Shown here piece by piece: positions 51,828 through 58,415 of a DNA stretch of 58,415 bases. The notes under the pieces were generated by a model. It was not told the origin of the DNA and searched no databases. It worked only from the letters and a program-made list of their open reading frames with translations. Both the position numbers and the translations under genes were made by a program. Location: NCBI GenBank assembly GCA_947567595.1, contig CANOMQ010000024.1, positions 1 to 58,415 on the forward strand, written 5' to 3'. The first letter of the stretch is position 1, and the number at the start of each line of letters is the position of its first letter. The stretch comes from an uncultured Lachnospiraceae bacterium (GTDB lineage Bacteria; Bacillota; Clostridia; Lachnospirales; Lachnospiraceae).

Positions 51828-52572
51828 CGCTCGGTTCTTTAGGCTCTTTGTTTTGGTCTGCTGTCAGTTGGTTTAAAATTTCCATTTGGGGATCCATATG
51901 TGGATTGTCGTCGTCAAGGACGTTTTCCTCCGCATCGTCCCCGATGCTGTTTTTATCTTCCTCGATTTCATTCTGCGCCGACTGTGCTTTCTTGTCGTCA
52001 GCGATTGCACGCAAAATCCGGTTCTGGTCTTCCGGCGAAAACATCGTGATTGCCTGCGACAGGTCGCCGAAATTATCCCTGTTGACCATCAGGCAGCCAC
52101 CCTCTGTCAAAGGAATGGTGAGAACATTCTTCCGGTTGCTCATATCGCCAAGGCAGATTGCGTTCCAGTCTGAATTACAGGTAAAGATAACGCCTTTATA
52201 ATTGATGACGCCGTCCTTTGCAAGATATTCGTATGGGACGGACGGTCCCTTGTAGGTTCCGTTTATTTTTTCCATAAAATAATTTCTTTTGACGGTCTCG
52301 GGCTCTAACAAGCTGACGGAAAACGGCTCCTTTTTTTCTTCCTCCTCCATTGCTTCCTTGCGCTGCTCCTGCTCCTCCTTGATGGCGTCAAGCGTTTTGT
52401 CAAATTTGCGGATGAGATTGTCCCATTCCTTACAGGTGTAGGACTCGGCGCCAATGGCAAAGGTTGGCTCGGTTTCGCCTGTTTCTAGCTTGTGGGCAAT
52501 TTCGCTTTTGCGGTTGCTGATACATTCCATCAGCTCGGAACGTGTCATTTTGGCAGCAGTATTTACATTCAT
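51811..52572 (-). CDS. Uncharacterised acidic protein
   Basis: 253 aa from the start at 52572, which has GGAGG nine bases upstream; a longer frame to 52662 lacks one. The N-terminal part (MTRSELMECISNRKSEIAHK, then TGETEPTFAIGAESYTCKEW) is followed by a Glu-rich coiled coil (about 85-115), a central globular stretch (YLAKDGVINYKGVIFTCN, IPLTEGGCLMVNRDN) and a highly acidic tail. No signal or membrane segment. I do not recognise the family; similar layouts occur in Lachnospiraceae proteins of unknown role. Confidence 0.75.
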   Translation of the reverse strand: MNVNTAAKMTRSELMECISNRKSEIAHKLETGETEPTFAIGAESYTCKEWDNLIRKFDKTLDAIKEEQEQRKEAMEEEEKKEPFSVSLLEPETVKRNYFMEKINGTYKGPSVPYEYLAKDGVINYKGVIFTCNSDWNAICLGDMSNRKNVLTIPLTEGGCLMVNRDNFGDLSQAITMFSPEDQNRILRAIADDKKAQSAQNEIEEDKNSIGDDAEENVLDDDNPHMDPQMEILNQLTADQNKEPKEPSEKKRV

Positions 52573-52773
52573 AAGCAATCCTCCATTTTCTCTGTACCAA
52601 GTCATAAATCTATTCAAAAAACAATCATTTGAAATATACATCGGCGAAAAGCAGGCGCGCATTTAGGGCAGTTGCATAAACCGACCATCATTGTCCACGA
52701 ATGGCAAAAAAACGGAATGATTTTACATAAAACGGATAACAAAAATGCTCATTATGACACCAATGTCATAGAA

Positions 52774-52940
52774 AAAGTGCAATTTTACCCGTGACAAAAA
52801 TTGTGGATAACTTTGTGGATATTGTGGTTTTCTTTTTGTTGTTTATCGGTTTTTTATTTTGTGGAAAGTGTTGTCAAGCAAAAAAAACCAGTCATTTATA
52901 ACGCACGGTTTCATGGAAAAGGCGGTTAAAATTGCACTTT
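52774..52940. repeat. Inverted repeat flanking DnaA-box-like sites
   Basis: AAAGTGCAATTTTACCCG (52774-52791) and CGGTTAAAATTGCACTTT (52923-52940) are complementary at 17 of 18 positions, 131 bp apart. Two DnaA-box-like nonamers lie between them. It may be a regulatory or replication-linked locus, but the function is unknown. Confidence 0.7.
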
Positions 52941-52982
52941 ACATAAGCTGATAAAGTTTTAAAAAATTTAATATTTACTTCA

Positions 52983-53057
52983 TTTACGCAAGGGGAATAG
53001 TATGATAGGATATAGTTATCCCGTAATGATGAGGGCACAAAAGGCTGCGGGATTACT
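52983..53057 (+). promoter_or_regulatory. Candidate promoter and leader hairpin of the 129-aa gene
   Basis: TTTACG (52983-52988) and TAGGAT (53006-53011) are 17 bp apart. The transcript would begin almost at a stem AGTTATCCCG (53014-53023) with CGGGATTACT (53048-53057), one T-T mismatch, and a 24-nt loop. The two-codon frame ATG GAT TAA at 53076-53084 follows, directly before the gene. Confidence 0.45.
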
Positions 53058-53085
53058 TTCAGAAAAAGGATAGGTATGGATTAAG

Positions 53086-53475
53086 ATGGCAGGAATTGTA
53101 TATGATGCCAGAAGAATCAAGGCATACGAGGGAATGCTCGCGCTTGGGGAGCTTGCGGGCGAGGAGCAGGCATGGTGCGAAGCGCTTTGGGAGGAGATTA
53201 TATTTGACGCGGAGCTTATGGAAGAGCTGGTGTTCTATTTGGAGCATCACGCCCTGTTGGACAAAATGAAGTGCGAGGGTTATGGGCTGACGGATTTGTA
53301 TATATGGCAGATGAACCGGTATAATATTATTGGGGATTCGGGAAAAAATACAGCCGCATGTAATAAAGAAAGAATGGTTTTACATGCGTTTTGTGATATG
53401 GCGGCAATGAAAAAGAATCCTGCTGCGTATGTGAAAAAAATGACACTTGGCAGAGGCATGGACGAGCAGGCGTAG
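53086..53475 (+). CDS. Uncharacterised small cytosolic protein
   Basis: 129 aa, helical and acidic (YDARRIKAYEGMLALGELAG, LWEEIIFDAELMEELVFYLE, GLTDLYIWQMNRYNI), with no signal or membrane segment. Not a family I recognise. The ribosome site is unusual: AAAGGA is well placed for an ATG at 53076 that gives the two-codon frame Met-Asp-stop, and the gene's ATG follows one base after that stop, suggesting reinitiation. The HAAS/DUF1700 gene follows 14 bp later, so the two are probably co-transcribed. Confidence 0.75.
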   Translation: MAGIVYDARRIKAYEGMLALGELAGEEQAWCEALWEEIIFDAELMEELVFYLEHHALLDKMKCEGYGLTDLYIWQMNRYNIIGDSGKNTAACNKERMVLHAFCDMAAMKKNPAAYVKKMTLGRGMDEQA

Positions 53476-53489
53476 AATGGAGGATTGCG

Positions 53490-53960
53490 ATGAACCGCGA
53501 GGAATTTTTGAGACAGTTTCAGGAAGCGCTGGAAGGAAAAGTCACGCAGCAGGTAATCAACGAAAATACCGCTTATTATAGAAGCTATATCAACAGTCAG
53601 GTCGGCAGCGGAAAAAGTGAGCAGCAGGTGCTGCATGAGCTTGGGGACCCAAGGCTTCTTGCAAAGACGATTGAGGAGAGCTATCGGTTTTCCGGCGGCA
53701 GGCAAAGCACACAGGGAACCTATGGCGGCAGCTATGGAAGTACGGCGGACTATCGTGAGGAAGCCTATGGCAATGATATGCAAAGAACCGACAGGAAGGT
53801 GACGACGGTTCCGGTGTGGGTTGTTGTCGTGCTTGGAATTTTACTCATTGTGCTAGTGATTACGATTGTGTTTAATGTGTTTATGTTCTTTCTGCCGGCG
53901 ATTTTGGTGGGAGCGGTCGTGATGCTTGCATACCGGCTGATACGTTCCATTTTAAAATGA
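53490..53960 (+). CDS. DUF1700/HAAS-domain membrane protein
   Basis: 156 aa. Residues 1-65 match the HAAS/DUF1700 helical domain (NREEFLRQFQEALEGKVTQQ, YYRSYINSQVGSGKSEQQVL, then LGDPRLLAKTI). A Gly/Ser/Tyr-rich linker and two hydrophobic segments follow (VPVWVVVVLGILLIVLVI and VFMFFLPAILVGAVVMLA). HAAS domains often pair with PadR-type regulators, but none is adjacent. GGAGG precedes the ATG. Confidence 0.85.
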   Translation: MNREEFLRQFQEALEGKVTQQVINENTAYYRSYINSQVGSGKSEQQVLHELGDPRLLAKTIEESYRFSGGRQSTQGTYGGSYGSTADYREEAYGNDMQRTDRKVTTVPVWVVVVLGILLIVLVITIVFNVFMFFLPAILVGAVVMLAYRLIRSILK

Positions 53961-53974
53961 AAAGGAAACAGAAG

Positions 53975-54019
53975 AAAAACGGATAAAAGTACCAGATGCG
54001 GGACAGTTATCCGTTTTTT
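53975..54019 (+). terminator. Terminator after the DUF1700 gene
   Basis: AAAAACGGATAA (53975-53986) pairs with TTATCCGTTTTT (54007-54018), a 12-bp stem with a 20-nt loop and T-rich end. Confidence 0.85.
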
Positions 54020-54380
54020 CCTGTGAAATGATTTGACAAATGAAAAACAGCCACCGAAGTAGCTGCTTTTCGTTAAGGGGAGTATAAATAATTAATATAT
54101 AAGGGTTGTAAAGAGGATTGAAGGAGTATCTCTTTACTGTTACTATTATAGCAACGATTCAAGAAAAGGTCAACATTTTTTCAGAAAACATTTTTAACAA
54201 ACAATAGTTGTCAGTTTTGGGCAGTGTTTCCAAAGTTAACATTATATGTAAATCAGTTTGTGTGTATAAAAATGTGCATTTGTGCAAATCATAAGCTTGT
54301 AGCACAAATCAGTGCTTCTCCGGGAGTACATCCCAAACTAGAAAAGGGGAACAAACCCCGAAAATTTTGGAGGTATCATT
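54020..54380. other. Non-coding region before the Asn-rich microprotein
   Basis: 361 bp without a supported gene. GTAAAGAG (54108-54115) pairs with CTCTTTAC (54130-54137). Closer to the gene is a row of hairpins: ATTTGTGC/GCACAAAT (54278-54285, 54302-54309), GGGA/TCCC (54322-54334) and GGGG/CCCC (54346-54359), ending just before GGAGGT (54369-54374). The long structured leader suggests post-transcriptional control. Confidence 0.6.
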
Positions 54381-54569
54381 ATGTCTGGAACAAACAACAA
54401 TTCAAACAACAGCTATCAGAATTCACAGAATTCAAACAACTCACAGAATTCTCAGAATTCTCAGAACGCAAACAACAGCACAAAGAACAACTCAAAGAAC
54501 TGCTCAGACAGCTATAACAACAGCACAAAGAACAGCAGCAACAATAACAACAACAATAACAACAACTAA
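54381..54569 (+). CDS. Asn/Ser/Gln-rich 62-aa microprotein
   Basis: 62 aa of extreme low complexity: MSGTNNNSNNSYQNSQNSNN, then NSQ repeats, a KNCSDSYNN stretch with the only Cys, and a C-terminal run of nine Asn. No signal peptide. The perfect GGAGGT six bases before the ATG, the structured leader and a strong hairpin 14 bp after the stop mark it as a real gene. Such proteins could form hydrogels, amyloid-like fibres or spore-coat material, but nothing here proves a role. Its codons are nearly all AAC/AAT, AGC/TCA and CAG, unlike its neighbours. Confidence 0.8.
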   Translation: MSGTNNNSNNSYQNSQNSNNSQNSQNSQNANNSTKNNSKNCSDSYNNSTKNSSNNNNNNNNN

Positions 54570-54583
54570 TTGCTGTTGTCAGG

Positions 54584-54619
54584 AAGGGGCGGAATTGTGT
54601 GAGCGCACATCCGCCCCTT
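54584..54619 (+). terminator. Terminator of the Asn-rich gene
   Basis: AAGGGGCGGA (54584-54593) pairs perfectly with TCCGCCCCTT (54610-54619), with an inner TGTG/GCACA helix in the loop. The T-run is short. Confidence 0.75.
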
Positions 54620-54678
54620 TGGCTGTTTTCTGACAGTGCTTTCCGGTATCAATTTTTCATGGGCAATGCAGAAACTAT

Positions 54679-54708
54679 TTGACATCTGTTTATAAGTAAA
54701 TGTAATAT
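54679..54708 (+). promoter_or_regulatory. Promoter of the RNA methyltransferase gene
   Basis: Perfect -35 TTGACA (54679-54684), 18-bp spacer, TAATAT (54703-54708). Transcription should start within a few bases of the ATG at 54715, and no Shine-Dalgarno lies between. Confidence 0.65.
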
Positions 54709-54714
54709 ATACCT

Positions 54715-55887
54715 ATGAGAAAATTTGAATTGATAGCTCCATGCCATTTTGGGCTGGAGGCAGTATTAAAAAAAGAGATTATTGATTTAGGCTATGACGT
54801 GTCACAGGTGGAGGACGGGCGTGTCACGTTCCTCGGTGATGATGAGGCAGTTTGCCGTGCCAATATCGGTCTTAGGACAGCCGACCGGATTCTGATCAAG
54901 GTGGGGAGCTTTCGCGCCGAAACCTTTGATGAGCTGTTTGAAAATACAAAGGCACTCGCATGGGAGGAGTACATACCGTCAGACGGAAAGTTCTGGGTGG
55001 CAAAGGCGGCAAGCATCAAAAGCAAACTGTTTTCCCCGTCGGACATACAGTCCATCATGAAAAAGGCGATGGTGGAGCGGTTAAAGCAGGCTTATGGGAT
55101 TGAGTGGTTTACGGAAGAAGGGGAGCATTTTCCAGTCCGCGTATTTTTGATGAAGGATATCGTTACGGTAGGGCTTGACACGACAGGAGAGTCGCTTCAT
55201 AAGAGAGGATACCGGAAGCTTACGGCAAAGGCGCCGATTGCGGAGACGCTTGCGGCGGCGTTAATTATGTTAACTCCTTGGAGGGGGGACAGGATTTTGG
55301 TGGATCCGTTCTGCGGCAGCGGGACAATCCCGATAGAGGCGGCGCTCATGGCGGCAAACATTGCCCCGGGAATGAAGCGCGGCTTTACGGCGGTGCGCTG
55401 GGAAAACCTGATTGCAAAGCGCATGTGGGACGACTGTTATGAGGAAGCGCGCGAGCTGGCGGACTGGTCGTTCAAGCCGGACATCAGCGGTTACGATTCG
55501 GATCCGGAAATGATAAAAATTGCGATACAGAACGCAAGGCTTGCAGGTATGGAGCAGCAGATTCATTTTGAGAAGCGGGATATTGGCGCACTTTCCCACG
55601 ACGAACAATATGGCTTTATCATCACGAACCCGCCCTATGGAGAACGGCTTGAGGAGAAGTCGGCAATGCCTGCGCTTTACAAAAAAATCGGCGAGCGTTT
55701 TCAGATGCTTGATGCGTGGTCGCTTTATGTGATTACTTCGTATGAGGAGGCGGAAAAAGCGATTGGCAGAAGGGCGGATAAGAACCGTAAAATCTATAAC
55801 GGAATGATGAAGACGTACTATTACCAGTTTATGGGGCCAAAACCGCCAAAGCCTGACAGAGGAAAAGCAGATGGATTTCAACGATGA
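54715..55887 (+). CDS. THUMP-domain class I rRNA methyltransferase (RlmL N-terminal/YpsC-like)
   Basis: 390 aa. THUMP RNA-binding part (about 45-155; FELIAPCHFGLEAVLKKEI at the start, FPVRVFLMKDIVTVGLDTTG) followed by the UPF0020 methyltransferase: RGYRKLTAKAPIAETLAAAL, SAM motif LVDPFCGSGTIPIEAAL near 198 and the catalytic NPPYGERLEEK near 305. This family makes N2-methylguanosine in 23S rRNA (position 2445 in E. coli numbering). The start lies within a few bases of the predicted transcript start with no ribosome site, so the mRNA may be leaderless. It overlaps the next gene by 17 bp. Confidence 0.9.
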   Translation: MRKFELIAPCHFGLEAVLKKEIIDLGYDVSQVEDGRVTFLGDDEAVCRANIGLRTADRILIKVGSFRAETFDELFENTKALAWEEYIPSDGKFWVAKAASIKSKLFSPSDIQSIMKKAMVERLKQAYGIEWFTEEGEHFPVRVFLMKDIVTVGLDTTGESLHKRGYRKLTAKAPIAETLAAALIMLTPWRGDRILVDPFCGSGTIPIEAALMAANIAPGMKRGFTAVRWENLIAKRMWDDCYEEARELADWSFKPDISGYDSDPEMIKIAIQNARLAGMEQQIHFEKRDIGALSHDEQYGFIITNPPYGERLEEKSAMPALYKKIGERFQMLDAWSLYVITSYEEAEKAIGRRADKNRKIYNGMMKTYYYQFMGPKPPKPDRGKADGFQR

Positions 55888-56986
55888 CATGGAACAGCTT
55901 GTGGTGCTGCCCGAAGAACCGCAGACACTCACAAGCGCGGAAGTGGAACAGATCATAGCGCACAGACGGGACGTGCTTTATAAAAATTCGGCAGTCGTGG
56001 CAGTGTTGTTTTGCATTGCGGCGGCAGCGCTGATGGTTTCGTTTAAGCTCAATGAAGATTTTTTTGATGCCAGCAGCCGCTTCGGACTTCTGATGGAGAG
56101 CGTCAATGAGCAGGCACAAAACAGCACGTATCCAAAGATTAACGTAAAAGCGGAATTTGACGATAAAGAGGAAGCAAGGCTTGTGATACCGGTTGATGCA
56201 CTGGCGAATCAGGAGAACATTGCCATACACGAGGAATTTACGAAAAATAAATTGGTTGTAACCTTAAAGGGTGCATCGGAGACAATTCGTGACGGGATTC
56301 GCCTGACAAGCGATTCGCGCATAATGGACGCAGTCGGGATTTACCGGCAGAATCTTGATGTCGTGGTGGAGGTGTATTGTAAGGAGACGTACTCCTATAC
56401 AGTCGAAAATGCAGGAAATGCGCTTGTCGTCAATTTCCTGCCGCTTCGAAGCGATTATGACGCGGTGGCGGTGATTTATATTCCATATGAAGATAAGAAC
56501 CGCTTGGAGCTTCCCGAGTGGCACCAAAGCCTTGCAAAATTTGTTTCCGATAACCGCATCAGGCTCTTTATGGCGTCTGACATGCAGGAACCGTATACAC
56601 AGCAGGATATCATTGAATTTGCGGAAGACATCGGGGCAGATGTGGTGCTTGGCATTGACGTGACGGTCGATGCGACGGCAGAGCAGACGACCGCCTTGGC
56701 AATCTGCAACACGACGTATTTTATATCAGACTTTAACAGCGCGCAGCTTTCCGTGATTTTTGCGGAGAACCTTGTGTCACAGACACAGCTTGCGTTTTTG
56801 GGCTTTGAGGAGGCAGATGAGCAGACGCCGCTTGTGTTTTTGGCGACAAGACCTTCGGCAATGATAAAAATAGCGCAGTCGCAAAAAGAGGCGCAGAGCG
56901 TGGAGACCGTATATAAATTAAACGAACGGATTGTCAATGTGATTAAGGATACCTTGGGAAACATTTATGCGAAACAGGAGCAGTGA
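55871..56986 (+). CDS. Membrane-anchored protein related to N-acetylmuramoyl-L-alanine amidases, degenerate
   Basis: 371 aa. An N-terminal cytosolic stretch, one membrane segment near residues 41-60 (SAVVAVLFCIAAAALMVSF), an AMIN-like beta domain near 95-195 (NLDVVVEVYCKETYSYTVEN, then GNALVVNFLPL) and a C-terminal domain near 198-365. The last domain follows the order of Amidase_3 strands (AVAVIYIPYE, IRLFMASD, GADVVLGIDV, LAFLGF), but the DPGHGG and later zinc ligands are missing. It is probably a non-catalytic relative. This reading rests on pattern only. It overlaps the methyltransferase end and precedes rdgB by 31 bp. Confidence 0.6.
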   Translation: MDFNDDMEQLVVLPEEPQTLTSAEVEQIIAHRRDVLYKNSAVVAVLFCIAAAALMVSFKLNEDFFDASSRFGLLMESVNEQAQNSTYPKINVKAEFDDKEEARLVIPVDALANQENIAIHEEFTKNKLVVTLKGASETIRDGIRLTSDSRIMDAVGIYRQNLDVVVEVYCKETYSYTVENAGNALVVNFLPLRSDYDAVAVIYIPYEDKNRLELPEWHQSLAKFVSDNRIRLFMASDMQEPYTQQDIIEFAEDIGADVVLGIDVTVDATAEQTTALAICNTTYFISDFNSAQLSVIFAENLVSQTQLAFLGFEEADEQTPLVFLATRPSAMIKIAQSQKEAQSVETVYKLNERIVNVIKDTLGNIYAKQEQ

Positions 56987-57017
56987 ATTGATACGAAAAT
57001 AATGATGAAGGAAAGGC

Positions 57018-57650
57018 ATGATTATGAGCAGGGAAGAAACGAAAATCATTTTTGCCACGGGAAACGAGGGGAAAATGAGGGAGATACGCATGATAATGGC
57101 TGATTTGGGAATGGAAATCCAGTCCATGAAGGAGGCAGGCATTGACATCGATATCGTGGAAAATGGCAAAAGCTTTGAGGAAAATGCCATGATAAAGGCA
57201 GCGGCAATTGCGCAGGAGGTAAAGCGGCGCGGCGAAAAGGCGATTGTCCTTGCGGACGATTCAGGGCTTGAGGTGGATTATCTGAACAAGGAGCCGGGGA
57301 TTTATTCCGCGCGGTATATGGGCGAGGACACCTCCTACACAATCAAGAATGCCAATATCATATCGAGACTGGACGGGGTGGCGGACGAGCAGCGGACGGC
57401 GCGGTTTGTGTGTGTCATCGCGGCAGTGTTTACGGACGGCAAACGCTTTAGCCGCAGGGCAACGGTTGAGGGAAGAATCGGCTATGAGGAAAAGGGAGAG
57501 AACGGGTTTGGCTATGATCCGATTTTTTATCTGCCCGAATACGGCTGCTACAGCGCAGAGCTTTCCCATGAGGAAAAGAACAAAATCAGCCACAGGGGAA
57601 AAGCGCTTCAGGCGGTGAAAGAGGTTATTCGTGAGGAATTAGGGTTATGA
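57018..57650 (+). CDS. rdgB: XTP/dITP diphosphatase (RdgB/HAM1)
   Basis: 210-aa house-cleaning enzyme that hydrolyses ITP, dITP and XTP to monophosphates. IIFATGNEGKMREIR, FEENAMIKAAAIAQE, VLADDSGLEVDYL, PGIYSARYMGE, GFGYDPIFY and SHEEKNKISHRGKALQ are all present. ATG 57018 (AAGGA six bases upstream) and ATG 57024 are both possible. It overlaps the phosphodiesterase gene by 4 bp. Confidence 0.95.
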   Translation: MIMSREETKIIFATGNEGKMREIRMIMADLGMEIQSMKEAGIDIDIVENGKSFEENAMIKAAAIAQEVKRRGEKAIVLADDSGLEVDYLNKEPGIYSARYMGEDTSYTIKNANIISRLDGVADEQRTARFVCVIAAVFTDGKRFSRRATVEGRIGYEEKGENGFGYDPIFYLPEYGCYSAELSHEEKNKISHRGKALQAVKEVIREELGL

Positions 57651-58126
57651 AAATACTGATTATAAGTGATACACACAGAAAAAATGAAACGTATCTGAAC
57701 ATCGTTGGGAAGCTGGGTGCGCTTGATATGGTCATTCACTTGGGTGACGTGGAGGGCAGCGAGTACACCATCACGGAGGCTGTTTCGTGTCCCGTGGAGA
57801 TGGTGGCGGGAAACAACGATTTTTTCAGCGACCTTCCATCTGAAAAGTTTTTCCGCATCGGAAAATACAATGTCATGATTACGCACGGTCACAGATATTA
57901 CATCGGAATGGGGAACGAGATGCTCAAACGGGAGGCAGTCGCGCAGGGAGCGGATATCGTGATGTACGGACATACGCACAAGCCCGTCATTGATATTTCC
58001 CGAAATATCATCGCAATCAATCCCGGAAGCCTTTCCTATCCGAGACAGGAGAACAGAAAGCCTTCTTACATAATCATGGAGACAGACGCGCAGGGAGAGG
58101 CGCATTTTGAAATCCGGTATGTCTAA
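57647..58126 (+). CDS. YfcE/MJ0936-type metallophosphodiesterase
   Basis: 159-aa calcineurin-fold protein. Metal ligands are visible: ISDTHRKNE near residue 6, IHLGDVEGSE near 30, GNNDF near 55, ITHGHRYYI near 80 and MYGHTHKPV near 106. Family members cleave artificial phosphodiesters; the natural substrate is unknown. The ATGA overlap with rdgB implies translational coupling, an arrangement frequent in Firmicutes. Confidence 0.92.
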   Translation: MKILIISDTHRKNETYLNIVGKLGALDMVIHLGDVEGSEYTITEAVSCPVEMVAGNNDFFSDLPSEKFFRIGKYNVMITHGHRYYIGMGNEMLKREAVAQGADIVMYGHTHKPVIDISRNIIAINPGSLSYPRQENRKPSYIIMETDAQGEAHFEIRYV

Positions 58127-58192
58127 TAAGGAAGGTATGAAATCCGATGAAACGGGTTGGGAAAAAATCGGTGTAAAAATTGGAAAAAGTGT

Positions 58193-58221
58193 TGACACGG
58201 ATAGGAATGTTATGTATAATA
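58193..58221 (+). promoter_or_regulatory. Consensus promoter of the tRNA operon
   Basis: TTGACA (58193-58198), 17-bp spacer, TATAAT (58216-58221): both boxes are perfect, as expected for stable RNA. The tRNA-Pro begins 40 bp later. Confidence 0.92.
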
Positions 58222-58261
58222 ATATTCGTCGCTGTGGTAAACGATAAATAGAGACAACCTC

Positions 58262-58336
58262 CGGGGTGTGGCTCAGCTTGGCTAGAGCGCCTGGTTTGGG
58301 ACCAGGAGGTCGCAGGTTCGAATCCTGTCACCCCGA
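58262..58336 (+). tRNA. tRNA-Pro (anticodon UGG)
   Basis: Acceptor stem CGGGGTG with CACCCCG, anticodon stem CCTGG with CCAGG around loop TTTGGGA (anticodon TGG at 58297-58299), and a T-arm containing GGTTCGAATCC. Discriminator A. The CCA end is not encoded. Confidence 0.95.
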
Positions 58337-58361
58337 CTTGGTTCCGTTAAAGGATAGATAC

Positions 58362-58415
58362 GCAGGTGTAGTTCAATGGTAGAACACTAGCCTTCCAAGC
58401 TAGATACGTGGGTTC
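58362..58415 (+). tRNA. tRNA-Gly (anticodon UCC), 3' end beyond the window
   Basis: Starts GCAGGTGTAGTTCAATGGTA, with anticodon stem CTAGC/GCTAG around loop CTTCCAA (anticodon TCC). The sequence stops in the T-arm at GGGTTC. Confidence 0.92.

Larger units (their letters stand above)
52573..53085. other. 513-bp AT-rich non-coding region with symmetric elements
   Basis: No gene is supported here. It contains TATGACA/TGTCATA (52753-52770), an 18-bp inverted repeat (52774-52791 and 52923-52940, 17 of 18 matching), a perfect DnaA-box sequence TGTGGATAA (52802-52810) and a one-mismatch copy TGTGGATAT (52814-52822) between the repeat arms, and a leader hairpin near 53014-53057. Confidence 0.7.

Noticed and set aside
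52800-52825. Chromosome origin (oriC)
   Set aside because: Only two DnaA-like boxes, no dnaA, dnaN or rpmH nearby and no AT-rich unwinding repeats typical of an origin, so I kept it as an unexplained locus only.

Overview
The window looks like a chromosomal segment of an endospore-lineage Clostridium relative, most likely a gut Lachnospiraceae. I base this on spoVAD, a PdaB-type sporulation deacetylase, the order rho-rpmE-DUF1385-prmC-prfA, DUF4364, an M14 peptidase with a LysM domain, strong AGGAGG-type ribosome binding sites and moderate GC. Genus and species cannot be read from the sequence alone.

Layout. 1-1.7 kb: two tandem AAA-ATPase/PD-(D/E)XK family genes, the first only as a tail. 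1.8-10.4 kb: trpS, a lone spoVAD, then a co-directional run of acyl-CoA ligase, PocR-domain kinase-like sensor, GGDEF/EAL protein and rarA. 10.4-14.3 kb: DUF4364 regulator and malic enzyme on the minus strand, a MATE exporter, and an aldose-epimerase gene broken by an inversion. 14.3-19.4 kb: a pseudoknotted RNA leader in front of rho, then rpmE, DUF1385, prmC and prfA (termination and translation-release functions). 19.4-25.5 kb: a complete oligopeptide ABC importer, oppABCDF. 25.5-32.2 kb: a DUF3089 lipoprotein hydrolase, a LysM/M14 peptidase, an EAL protein, a lipase-like hydrolase and aroA.

32.3-36.4 kb is the most unusual part. A PdaB-type polysaccharide deacetylase gene is cut in two by a 3,261-bp element carrying an AgrC-like GHKL kinase, a 63-aa protein and a large serine recombinase. 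A 9-bp core is repeated at both ends. Joining the ends in silico restores an unbroken 284-codon deacetylase frame. The joined element ends form a site with perfect 8-bp inverted arms, as expected of a serine-integrase attP. The architecture resembles developmentally excised elements such as skin in sigK, in a much smaller form.

36.5-46.3 kb: two surface lipoproteins, a large polytopic membrane protein, then a run of hisC, DUF368 (polyprenyl-phosphate carrier family), a methyltransferase, hslO and nadE. 46.3-51.8 kb: glnA, an ANTAR regulator, dapF and an MBOAT/DHHW acyl-transfer pair. 51.8-54.6 kb: poorly known genes separated by long non-coding stretches that hold DnaA-box-like sites inside an 18-bp inverted repeat, structured leaders and a 62-aa Asn/Ser/Gln-rich microprotein. 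54.7-58.4 kb: an RNA methyltransferase with a probably leaderless transcript, a degenerate amidase-like membrane protein, rdgB, a YfcE-type phosphodiesterase, and a tRNA-Pro/tRNA-Gly pair that runs off the end.
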